Part shown: piece after piece, positions 1 to 10,100 of the stretch
How the letters are laid out: each line of letters opens with the position of its first letter
How positions within the stretch are numbered: the stretch's first letter is position 1
Origin: GWE2-40-63 sp041664345
GTDB taxonomy: Bacteria > Bacteroidota > Bacteroidia > Bacteroidales > SZUA-534
Length of the DNA: 64,000 nt
Assembly: GCA_041664345.1 (NCBI GenBank)
Contig: JBAYKX010000029.1
Coordinates: forward strand, 4,254 to 68,253
Reading direction: 5' to 3'
The notes under the pieces: model-generated
Told to the model about the DNA's origin: nothing
Databases searched by the model: none
What the model saw: only the letters and a program-made list of their open reading frames with translations
Translations under genes and position numbers: made by a program

Positions 1-1399
1 AAACAAACCAGATATGCTTTTAAAACATGCAACTTCGTTAATACAAAAGGGTTGCTGCATTGCTGCCATTAAAGCTGGTGACTCAGAAGCGGGAAGCCGC
101 GCAGCCTCGTCGCATACTGGAGCTTTGGCAAATAGCGATGTGGCTGTGGACGCGCTTTTTCGCAAAGCGGGTATTGTGCGTTGTTATAGCCGGAGCGAAC
201 TGGCTACCGTTGCCGCTGTATTTATGCATCCTGAACTTAAAGGAAAAAACATGGCCATTATTACTCATGCCGGAGGCCCTGCCGTGATGCTTACTGATGC
301 TTTATCGAATGGAGGACTTCAAGTACCCCATTTGGAAGGACCCAAAGCTGCTGAATTACTTGAAAAACTCTTTTCCGGTTCATCGGTTGCTAACCCAATT
401 GACTTTTTGGCCACAGGCACCGCAGAGCAATTAGGCCAGATTATTGATGCGTGCGAAAACGATTTTGAATCCATTGATGCCATGTGTGTTATCTTTGGCA
501 GCCCCGGTTTATTTGAGGTATATGAAGTGTATGATTTGCTGCATCAAAAAATGAATACTTGCAAAAAACCCATATATCCCATACTTCCTTCCATAGTTAA
601 TGTAGCCGATGAAATTAAACACTTTATTGCAAAAGGGCGGATTAATTTTCCCGACGAGGTGATGCTAGGTAATGCGCTAACCAAGGTGTATAATACTCCA
701 AAACCTCAACCTACAGACAATACTATGCCAACCGTTGATCATAAAAAAATCCGTATGATTATCGAATCAGCATCAAACGGATATTTAGAACCCGATCAAG
801 TTCAAGAATTATTAGATGCAGCCGGAATACCCCGCGCAAATGAGGCCGTTGTTGATAACGTACCTGAAGCATTAAATAAAGCCAAACTGTTGGGTTTCCC
901 ATTGGTTATGAAAGTGGTTGGACCAATTCATAAATCGGATGTAGGAGGTGTGGTTTTAAATGTAAAAACTTTGGAACAGGTAACCATCGAATTCAATCGG
1001 ATGATACAAATTAAGGATACTACCGCAATTCTGATACAGCCCATGCTATCGGGAACTGAGCTGTTTGTTGGAGCAAAAAAAGAAGGCAAATTTGGGTCGT
1101 TAGTTTTATGCGGATTGGGTGGAATTTTTATTGAAGTATTAAAAGATATTCAAGCCAACCTGGCACCCATTAATCATCAGGAAGCACTTTCAATGATTCA
1201 GAATTTACGGTCGTACAAAATAATTCAAGGCATCAGAGGGCAAGAACCCGTAAACGAACAATTATTTGCCGAAGTTATATCCCGGACTGCCGCACTTTGT
1301 ATGGCTGCTCCTGAAATTGCAGAAATGGATATCAATCCGCTGTTAGGAAAAAAAGACCAAATTGTAGCAGTAGATGCACGGATACGAATTGAAAAATAA
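1..1399 (+). CDS. Acetate-CoA ligase (ADP-forming), C-terminal two thirds; 5' end outside window
   Basis: The reading frame is open from the first bases of the window, so the gene begins upstream and about 465 residues are visible. The family converts acetyl-CoA (or other acyl-CoA) with ADP and phosphate to the acid, CoA and ATP, giving substrate-level ATP downstream of pyruvate:ferredoxin oxidoreductase, which is also encoded in this window. The SHTGALA motif near the left edge carries the His that is phosphorylated during catalysis. The succinyl-CoA-ligase-like part follows (roughly residues 50-240). The C-terminal half is an ATP-grasp_5 domain with typical FPLVMKVVGP, HKSDVGGVV and MDINPLL motifs. 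Alpha and beta parts are fused in one chain. The CoA-binding Rossmann domain must lie upstream. An acyl-CoA synthetase of other substrate range, or a protein acetyltransferase-like paralogue, cannot be excluded. Confidence 0.85.
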   Translation, partial: NKPDMLLKHATSLIQKGCCIAAIKAGDSEAGSRAASSHTGALANSDVAVDALFRKAGIVRCYSRSELATVAAVFMHPELKGKNMAIITHAGGPAVMLTDALSNGGLQVPHLEGPKAAELLEKLFSGSSVANPIDFLATGTAEQLGQIIDACENDFESIDAMCVIFGSPGLFEVYEVYDLLHQKMNTCKKPIYPILPSIVNVADEIKHFIAKGRINFPDEVMLGNALTKVYNTPKPQPTDNTMPTVDHKKIRMIIESASNGYLEPDQVQELLDAAGIPRANEAVVDNVPEALNKAKLLGFPLVMKVVGPIHKSDVGGVVLNVKTLEQVTIEFNRMIQIKDTTAILIQPMLSGTELFVGAKKEGKFGSLVLCGLGGIFIEVLKDIQANLAPINHQEALSMIQNLRSYKIIQGIRGQEPVNEQLFAEVISRTAALCMAAPEIAEMDINPLLGKKDQIVAVDARIRIEK

Positions 1400-1457
1400 T
1401 AAACAAGAACCGTTGCAATTTGTCATCATTATAAACCAAACCCATATTTGCTTGTTA

Positions 1458-1652
1458 ATGGATTGGAAAAAGCATCGGCTGCTAATAAAAAGTTATATGC
1501 AACTGAAGAATTTATCGAAACAAGAAAAAGCAATGATAGCCTTTGTTTTAATTCTCATGTTGGCTATCGGATTGAGTTGGAGTAGAATTTCCAAAGGAAT
1601 TAAAAAAGGTTTTGAACCATATTATAAAGATAAACCGGCAGTTATAAAATAG
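1458..1652 (+). CDS. Small single-pass membrane protein, unknown function
   Basis: A 64-residue protein starting MDWKKHRL. A longer in-frame start at 1374 would overlap the preceding gene and adds nothing recognisable, so ATG 1458 is preferred. It has a basic N-terminus, one hydrophobic segment (AMIAFVLILMLAIGLSW, about residues 25-41) and a basic tail. Its stop codon touches the ATG of the next gene, so the two are probably co-translated and the products may work together. No family is recognised. Confidence 0.55.
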   Translation: MDWKKHRLLIKSYMQLKNLSKQEKAMIAFVLILMLAIGLSWSRISKGIKKGFEPYYKDKPAVIK

Positions 1653-2345
1653 ATGAAAAGAAAAGACATATTTTTATTAGGTATCGTAATATTAATTCTT
1701 TCTCCGCTATTATTCTGGGAATCTGGTCGTCAGGCTTACACTCTTTTCAACAAAGACCATGGTATGATTACCAGTTTTATAAAATTTGCCGTGTTAGCTA
1801 CATTTGGCGAAATGTTGGGGTTACGGATACGCACTGAGAACTATTATCGCAAAACGTTTGGTGTGCTACCAAAAGCATTGATTTGGGGCCTTATCGGGTT
1901 GACAATTAAAATGGCTTTTGTAATTTTCGCCACTGGTATTCCAATCTTTCTTCAATATCTAGGAATTTCAGATGCGGTGCAATCCATGCAACAAACCTTA
2001 TCCTATACAAAATTAGGTGTGGCACTTTCAATAAGTATTGCCATGAATATTATTTATGCACCGGTAATGATGACATTTCATAAAATTACCGACATGCACA
2101 TTTCGTATTACAATGGAAAACTAAAAAGCTTAATTATACCCATCAATTTTGCTCAAATTTTTCAAACCATTGACTGGAAAGTGCAATGGCATTTTGTATT
2201 TAAAAAAACAATTCCAATTTTCTGGATTCCGGCGCATACCTTAACTTTTTTATTGCCTTCCGATTATCAAGTTTTGTTTGCTGCCGCATTAAGTGTGGTG
2301 CTTGGTCTCATTTTGGCTATAGCCAGTTTGAAAAGTAAAAATTAA
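1653..2345 (+). CDS. Polytopic integral membrane protein, conserved hypothetical (possibly Mpv17/PMP22-like)
   Basis: A 230-residue protein that begins at the base after the stop of the upstream small membrane gene. Hydrophobic segments occur near residues 5-22, 40-56, 72-97, 120-140, 185-200 and 205-226. The arrangement, with a C-terminal run FKKTIPIFWIPAHTLTF followed by a last membrane segment, loosely resembles the Mpv17/PMP22 family, but this is a weak resemblance and not a motif match. No catalytic residues are evident. The two-gene unit lies between the acetate-CoA ligase and flavodoxin, with no visible functional link. Confidence 0.6.
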   Translation: MKRKDIFLLGIVILILSPLLFWESGRQAYTLFNKDHGMITSFIKFAVLATFGEMLGLRIRTENYYRKTFGVLPKALIWGLIGLTIKMAFVIFATGIPIFLQYLGISDAVQSMQQTLSYTKLGVALSISIAMNIIYAPVMMTFHKITDMHISYYNGKLKSLIIPINFAQIFQTIDWKVQWHFVFKKTIPIFWIPAHTLTFLLPSDYQVLFAAALSVVLGLILAIASLKSKN

Positions 2346-2356
2346 TTATAACTTTG
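2328..2356 (+). promoter_or_regulatory. Bacteroidetes-type promoter for the flavodoxin gene
   Basis: TTG at 2328-2330, an 18-base spacer, then TAACTTTG at 2349-2356, matching the Bacteroidetes primary-sigma pattern TTG ... TAnnTTTG. The flavodoxin ATG lies 28 bases downstream. The -33 element lies inside the end of the preceding membrane-protein gene. Confidence 0.6.
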
Positions 2357-2384
2357 TGATTACGTTAACCAAACGATTCCCTTT

Positions 2385-2906
2385 ATGAAAAACAAGATTG
2401 CGGTGCTATACGGGCCTGTAGGTGGCAACACCGAACGAATTGCTAAATTAATTGCTAACAAAATTGGTATTGAAAAAATCGTGTTAATACCAGTTAAAGA
2501 GGCTAATAAAGATTCACTTTCTGAGTATAAGAGTCTTATAATAGGTGGCTCAACCATTGGTACCCATACTTGGTCGCATAAGAATACCAGCAGCGATTGG
2601 GATCAGTTTATGCCAACATTCAAAACCATTGATTTTACTGGTAAAAAAGTGGCTATCTTCGGTTTAGGCGATCAATTAGCCTATACCAATAATTTTGTTG
2701 ACGACATGCGTACATTTTATAATGTGTTGGTCGAAAACGGTGCCACCGTAATTGGTCAATGGCCTACCGAAGGATATGAATTCAATGAATCGGCAGCCAT
2801 TGTAGATGGTAAATTTGTTGGATTGCCCTTAAACGAAGACCATGAGGAAGAATTGAGTGATAGTAGAATTGAATCCTGGTTGAATACTTTTGTGAGTCAA
2901 TTGTAA
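2385..2906 (+). CDS. fldA: Flavodoxin
   Basis: A 173-residue FMN-binding electron carrier, the usual length of long-chain flavodoxins. The N-terminal phosphate loop reads GPVGGNTERIA in place of the common TGNTE form, but GNTE and its spacing are kept. Other flavodoxin hallmarks are IIGGSTIGTHTW, the SSDWDQF stretch, and VAIFGLGDQLAYTNNFVDDM with an FMN-contacting Tyr region. It probably takes electrons from the pyruvate:ferredoxin oxidoreductase at 34.9-38.4 kb. The gene has its own promoter and lies 32 bases before rpoD, so read-through into rpoD is possible. Confidence 0.93.
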   Translation: MKNKIAVLYGPVGGNTERIAKLIANKIGIEKIVLIPVKEANKDSLSEYKSLIIGGSTIGTHTWSHKNTSSDWDQFMPTFKTIDFTGKKVAIFGLGDQLAYTNNFVDDMRTFYNVLVENGATVIGQWPTEGYEFNESAAIVDGKFVGLPLNEDHEEELSDSRIESWLNTFVSQL

Positions 2907-2938
2907 TTTGTTAATGCTTAAACTGATAGGAAATTCCC

Positions 2939-3802
2939 ATGAGACAACTTAAAATAACAAAGCAAGTAACCAATCGCGATACTCAGTCGCTGGATAAATA
3001 CTTGCACGAAATTGGAAAAGAAGAATTGCTCTCAGCGGATGAAGAAGTGGATCTTGCCCGAAGAATAAAAAAAGGCGACAGTTCTGCCCTTGACCGATTA
3101 ATAAAAGGTAATTTACGGTTTGTTGTTTCAGTATCAAAGCAATATCAAAATCAAGGACTCAGTTTGCCCGACTTAATTAATGAAGGGAATCTGGGTTTAA
3201 TTAAGGCAGCTCAGCGGTTCGATGAGACCCGGGGATTTAAATTCATATCGTACGCCGTATGGTGGATTCGCCAATCTATTTTGCAGGCATTGGCTGAACA
3301 AGCCCGTATTGTTCGGTTGCCTCTAAATAAAATTGGTTCCATTAATAAAATAAATAAAACATTAGCCCGCTTGGAGCAGGAATTTGAGCGGGAACCAACC
3401 GCTGAAGAAATTGCTAAAATGCTTGATATTCATGCCGATGACGTTAAAAAGGCATTGGCATCGAGCAATAGGCATATTTCAATGGATGCCCCTTTACAAC
3501 AAGGCGAAGATGGTAGCATGTATGAAGTAATACCCAATAAAGACGGGATTCTACCCGACAGAAACCTGATTAACGATTCCCTTCGAAAAGAAATTGAACG
3601 TACGTTAACTACCTTATCGCAGCGTGAAGCAGATATACTCCGGTATTATTTTGGATTAAACGGCACGCCGCCACATACCTTGGAAGAAATTGGTGAAAAG
3701 TTTGATTTAACCCGCGAAAGGGTTAGGCAGATTAAAGAAAAAGCCATTCGAAAGCTGAAACAAACCTCACGATGTAAAAATTTAAAAGCCTATTTAGGAT
3801 AG
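2939..3802 (+). CDS. rpoD: Primary RNA polymerase sigma factor (RpoD/SigA type)
   Basis: A 287-residue sigma-70 factor, the short form typical of Bacteroidota, with no long region 1.1. Region 1.2 has SLDKYLHEIGKEELLSADEE. Region 2 has the core-binding and -10 melting helix (LINEGNLGLIKAAQRFD, then FKFISYAVWWIRQSI). Region 3 follows, and region 4 ends with the -35 helix-turn-helix (TLEEIGEKFDLTRERVRQIKEKA). It directs housekeeping transcription from TTG/TAnnTTTG promoters, examples of which occur in this window. A strong hairpin terminator follows within 2 bases of the stop. Confidence 0.95.
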   Translation: MRQLKITKQVTNRDTQSLDKYLHEIGKEELLSADEEVDLARRIKKGDSSALDRLIKGNLRFVVSVSKQYQNQGLSLPDLINEGNLGLIKAAQRFDETRGFKFISYAVWWIRQSILQALAEQARIVRLPLNKIGSINKINKTLARLEQEFEREPTAEEIAKMLDIHADDVKKALASSNRHISMDAPLQQGEDGSMYEVIPNKDGILPDRNLINDSLRKEIERTLTTLSQREADILRYYFGLNGTPPHTLEEIGEKFDLTRERVRQIKEKAIRKLKQTSRCKNLKAYLG

Positions 3803-3803
3803 C

Positions 3804-3832
3804 AAAAAACCGGAAATTTCTGGTTTTCTTTT
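3804..3832 (+). terminator. Intrinsic terminator after rpoD
   Basis: An inverted repeat AAAACCGG...CTGGTTTT begins right after the rpoD stop and runs into CTTTT. It has the expected position and T-rich tail of a Rho-independent terminator. Confidence 0.7.
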
Positions 3833-4140
3833 AGTATTTTGCCGTTATTCCTTTGAAAGTTAGGCATTCTATAATTGAATTACCCACTTGTCCTTATTCA
3901 TTGATTTAGTATTTTCTCACCTTTTCTCAATAGCACCTTTATAATTGAAATTAATATATATTACTGACTGTTAATCTATTTTGAATCCGTTTTCATAGTT
4001 ATCAGGGCCTTGTCATGTAAAAACATTATTATTAAGTTATATTCAAATTCTTGAATTTCTCAAACATTTATCTATTTTTACAAAATATCACACAACCAAA
4101 TTATCAAATAAAAAAAGTACACAATTTTAACTCTTATTTC
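3833..4140. other. Intergenic region, AT-rich
   Basis: About 300 bases between the rpoD terminator and the protease signal peptide. The frame of the protease is open back to 4051, but the residues before 4141 look like translated leader rather than protein. Nothing beyond presumed promoter sequence is seen. Confidence 0.5.
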
Positions 4141-7100
4141 ATGATGAAATCAAAACCTTACTTAAGAAGGAGCATGATTCTTCTTATGGCACTAATAAGT
4201 TTATCAGTTTCGGGTCAACAAACATTAAGGATGAAGTTCAGCCCGGACGTTGAAAAGTCAATCCAGGCTTATGAAAAAACGTCCATAAAAAAGTCAGGAA
4301 TCGGCAATATTCAAACCGGGATTGCTACAGTTGACAGGTTATTAACCAAATACCAAGGTATAGAAATGAAGCGGGTTTATAGGCCTGCCGGCAAATTTGA
4401 AGCCAGGCATATGCAGTACGGCCTTCATTTATGGTATGAAATTAAACTGGCTAATTCTAAAAATTCCGATTATCAAAAGTGTATCAGTGAATTTAAAGGG
4501 TTGACTGAAATAAATACAGTAGAAGCTAAACTCGACAAGCAGCTTTATGGTTCGGAAGATAAAATTACACCAGTATTAAATTGGATCCCTAACGATCCCA
4601 GATATAATGAACAATGGCATTATTGGAATACCGGACAAACCAATGGGACTCCAGGTGCTGATATACGGTTGCAGGATGCCTGGGGAATACAGAAGGGCTC
4701 AAACAACGTGGTTGTGGCAGTTATCGATCAAGGGGTAGATTATTCCCATGAGGATTTAGCGGGAGCCATGTGGGTTAATGAACTTGAGGCAACAGGCACC
4801 ACAGGAGTTGATGACGATAATAACGGATATATTGACGATGTTCACGGATACGGTTTTGGAGACAACCAAGGTACTTACACCCCAGGTGAACATGGAACAC
4901 ATGTTGGTGGGACAATAGGTGCCGTAAACAATAATGGAATAGGTGTAAGTGGAATTGCCGGAGGATCAGGTTCCAACGGTGGTGTTCGGCTTATGTCGTG
5001 TGCTGTATTTGGATCGTCCAATTCCGATGGATTTGATGAGGCATTTATTTATGCGGCCGATAATGGTGCTGTAATTGCCCAAAATAGTTGGGGATATACT
5101 TCATCAGGACAATATGAACAATCGGTATTAGATGCCATTGATTATTTTATTGCTGTTGCCGGTAATGATACAAATGGGGTTCAAAATGGGCCTTTGTTTG
5201 GAGGAATGGTAATTTTTGCCGCAGGAAACGATAACTCATATATGGATTGGTACCCAGGATATTATGAACCCGTACTTTCTGTTGCATCCACAACACACAA
5301 TGATACTAAAGCTTGGTATTCAAACTATGGCACTTGGGTTGATGTTGCAGCACCCGGCGGAGAAACAAATGTTACTGAACAGGGGGTTTTGAGCACTTTA
5401 CCCGGCAACAGCTATGGTTTTTATCAAGGAACTTCCATGGCTTGTCCACATGTTTCGGGGATGGCCGCTTTATTGGTGTCGGAATATGGAGGCCCCGGTT
5501 TTTCCAGTGCGGCTTTACGGGATTTAATTATTACCACCACTGATAGTATTGATGAACTCAATACCAATTACTCCGGAATGTTAGGTAGTGGTAGGATTAA
5601 TGCATTTACCGCTTTAAACTCAAACGACAGCATTCCGCCATCGCCAATTAATGACCTTTTGACAACTGATGTTACTGAAATTTCAATAAAACTAAACTGG
5701 ACTTCAACCGGAAATGATAGCACTTTGGGTAAAGCTTCGGCTTATGATTTGCGGTATTCAACCAATCCAATCGATGCTGCAAACTTTGATGCAAGCCACC
5801 GTTACATGGCAACACCAAAACCAAAGGAAAGCGGAAATAATGAAACTTGTATATTGACAGGACTGACTCCTGGAACACAGTATTATTTTGCCATAAAGGC
5901 ATTAGATATTAATGGGAATAAACCGGAAATATCAAATGTGGTAAGCGCAGAAACGCTTGATGCACCTATTGCTTTGATTAATCCTTCATCACTTTATGCA
6001 GTGCTTGATTCAGGAAATACAGAAACCGCATCGTTGTATTTGAAAAATATTGGAAAAGAGAGCCTTAGCTATTCCATCAAAAGTGAAGGAACCATTATTA
6101 TTTCATCACTTGGTGAAAAGAATAATACTTCACAAATTTCATTTGATTATGAACCTAAAAAAGGAGAAACCGATACCCGGAAAGGGAATCCTGTAATTAC
6201 GGGCGCCGGTGATGATGGAGTAGATGGCTTTGGCTACCGATGGATTGATAGCGATGAGTCGGGTGGCCCGAAATTCAACTGGCATGATATTTCGGCTACT
6301 GGAACTGAAGTATATTTGGGGGATGATAGTTATGTTGAAGCCAGTTTACCTTTCACCTTTAGTTTTTATGATATAGATTATTCTAATGTTTATATATCAT
6401 CCAATGGTTTTATTAGTTTTAACAGTGATGGGGCTTATAGTTTATCAAATAATCAAATACCAAACACATATACGCCAAATGCATTGATAGCAGCTTTTTG
6501 GGATGATTTATACCCCAATAACGGAAGTTCAATTTATTATCAGGCATTGGACAATAATTTTATTGTCCAATATCAAAACATTAATGTTATAGGTAACAGT
6601 GGTATTAATACGTTTCAAATTATTCTGGCTAAAGATGGTTCTATAAAAATTCAATACCTTCAAATGAATGGGCCGTTAATTTACTCTACGGTTGGCATTG
6701 AAAACGAGGATGGAACCCAAGGATTGCAAGTAGCATTCAATACCGATTATATTCATGATAGTCTTGCCGTTTCTATATCTACTGCTCCTCAGGTCAATTT
6801 CATTAAGTCAATAGTTCCCAATTTGGGTAATGTGGCTATCAATGATAGTGTAGAAATACAACTGGAATTGTCGAGTGATTCGCTTATTCCAGGCAACTAT
6901 ATTGATCGTCTTATAATTTCTTCAAACGATCCGTTGCATCCTGAAATTGAATTTCCGGTTTATTTGCATGTCAATGGTTTTTCAAATGCTTTGGTTAGCT
7001 TAGATTCGCTAAACTATGGAAATGTATTTATAACAGATACTACTGATTTGTCGTTCCAAGTTAACAATACGGGTTCCGATAGTCTGGATATTTCAAATAT

Positions 7101-10100
7101 TGTTTCCAGTAATGGGGCATTTATAGTGCACCCTTTTTCGGATAAACCTGTGTATAAGAATGGTAAAATTGACATTACCGTGAGTTTTGCCCCTGCAGTA
7201 GAATTGCATTACGTGGATACCTTGACAATTTACAGCAATGCCATGGATAATCCTGCAACGATTATTCTCACAGGTTTTGGAGAGTTACCACCGGTAATTT
7301 CCGTTACGCCCGATTCATTGGCAGCCGATTTGCATATCAACGAAACCGAAAAACAGACATTAACCATTGATAATACTGCCGGCGAAAGCGAATTGATTGT
7401 TTCAATAGATATTAAACCAATAAACCAAGTATCAACAACGATTATTAGCAATGAAAAATTGGAAATCCTTAAATCAAAAGTTTCCAGAAGTTACACATCG
7501 CTTATAAAACCGGAAAATAAAGCATTTAATACTGCCCCTTTATCAGCAAATTCAAAAGGAAGCTCTCGGTTATTTGCTACCGATTTGAATCTCAATCAAA
7601 TTGTTGAATTGGACCCTATAACGGGTTCAGTATTCCATGTTATTTATACTTCTAACATTGATTTTTGGGGACCTGAAGGATTGGCATTTGATGGTACCAA
7701 TATCTATTTTTCTGATGAAACTGGTACTATATATAAATTAAATGCCGATACCGGTGCAGAAGAGGGTACTATGATAATTGGTGGATATCTTGATGGGCTT
7801 GGATTTGATGGAACTTATTTACTAGCTACTGATAATCGTAAGGATCAGTTTTATAAAATTGATTTTGAAACCAAACAAATAGTTGATACACTGCTGTACG
7901 GATATCATTTTGGAGGAGGACTTACTAATGCCGGGAACCGGGGAACGGTGTTTGCTGCAATTGATTTTGCTACCATCATTGAATTTAATCTGGAAACTGA
8001 AGAGGTGGTAAATTATTTCGATTTAGACTATATTTTTTATGGATTGGCTTATTCCAATTCATTAAATCAATTGTTTGTAGCCGATTTAAATGGTCAAATA
8101 AGAGTATTGGACCCGGATAATGGAAACGAAATTTCTTCTTTTGTTGGCCAGGGTTCTGCTCTAGCGGCAGATGAAGGAAGTGGCAGTAAATGGTTATCTA
8201 CTTCTGTTCAAAATGCCAATATATCGGCCGGAACCAGCCAAGAAATCGATTTTACCTTTGATGCTACTGACCTTTTTGGGGGTAATTATGATTCTTATAT
8301 TATTATAAACAGCAACGATCCGGTTAATCCGAAAGTTAAAATTCCTGCCCATTTGCACGTTACCGGGGTTCCTGAGATTGAGGTTACCCCCGATTCACTT
8401 ATTTTTGGACAATTATTTACCGGACAGACCGATTCATTAACAATAAAAGTAATTAATCCGGGGACTGACCTCTTGGTAATTGATTCAATTTATTCTAACG
8501 ATGTTCACTTTACTCCTGAAATAAATTCAATTTCAATTGACCCCAAAAAAACGGCAACCTTGCAAGTATATTATTCGGGTAATGAAGTACAAACCGATAC
8601 CGGAAGTTTATTCCTTCGGTCGAATGCACAAACAAATCCAATGGTCGGCATTGTTTTATCCGGCATATCGGTAATGCCTCCGATAATTTCCGTTACACCC
8701 GATTCATTGGCAGCCGATTTGCTTACCAACGAAATCGAAATACATATCTTAACCATCGATAATTCGGTCGGAGGAAGCAATCTGGATATAACCCTTTCAA
8801 TTGCGGGAAGGAAAATTGAAACAAATCGAATTCCTATCGAGAGATCAGTTGATTCTCAAAATGCGAATATCAATTCTATGTACAACTCATTGCGGGATTA
8901 CAAATTGGTGCCGGTAAACAAAATCTCTAAAAAAGTGAGTGGTGTTGGCAATGTACTAATATTATACGATGATGCCAGTGATGTAAGTGAAATAGCCGGT
9001 TTACTGAATACATATCCCGACTTGAACATAAGCACTCTTGATGCAGATACTTATCAGGTCACACTCGAAACATTATTAACATACAAAACAGTTATTGTAA
9101 GTAATAATGGGAGTTGGACGGATGCAACTGCATTAGGAAATGTTTTAGCCGACTTTGTAGATTACGGTGGTAATTTAATAATAACAGTACCTGTTTTCTA
9201 CAATGGCAATTTTATGATTAGTGGTAGATTTTTATCTGAAGGATACATGCCAGTCAATTTAGCAAACTCCATTGGTTATAATGAATTGGGTTGGTATAAT
9301 GCCGATCATAGCATTATGAAAGGCATTGAGTACATATATTCCGGAACCTCATTATCGGATGCTACCATAAGCGCAAATTCAGAAGATATTGCTGAGTTTA
9401 CTAATCAAGGGATATTTGTTGGTACAAAGGGTAATGTGGTGGCCTTAAACCTATTTATAGCTTGGTCAGGTACCTGGATAGGCGATGTTCCGGCTTTATT
9501 TTATAACACCATTAATTACTTATCGGGGAGCAAATGGTTACAGCCTGATATTGAATTGGCAACCATTCCAGCCGGAACCAGTCTGGATATTAACATTACC
9601 TTTGATGCTACTGACCTTTTTGGTGGCAATTACGATTCCTATATTACAATTAAGAGTAATGACCCAATTAACCCGGTTATCGAGGTTCCTGCCCATTTGC
9701 ATGTTACCGGAGTTCCCGAAATTGAGGTTTCACCGGCTTCACTTGATTTTGGACAATTATTTACCGGACGAACCGATTCGATATTAGTAACAATTGAAAA
9801 CCCGGGGACAGACCTACTGGTAATAGATACCATTTACTCAACCGATACACACTTCGTACCGGAATTACATGCTGTTTCAATAGAACCAAAGGATTCAATG
9901 ACCATTCAAGTTTACTATAATGCCAACGAAGTGCAGACCGATGCCGGAAGTTTATTCCTGCAGTCGAATGCTCATTCAAGTCCTACGGTTGAGATTATTT
10001 TAACCGGTAAATCGGTATTGCCTCCGGTAATTGAGGTAACACCCGACTCATTAGCCGCCGATTTGTTCACCAACGATAGCGTGGTACAGACAATAACCAT

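Noticed and set aside
4051..4140. Upstream in-frame start of the giant protease
   Set aside because: The extra 30 residues precede a complete signal peptide, which would no longer be N-terminal.
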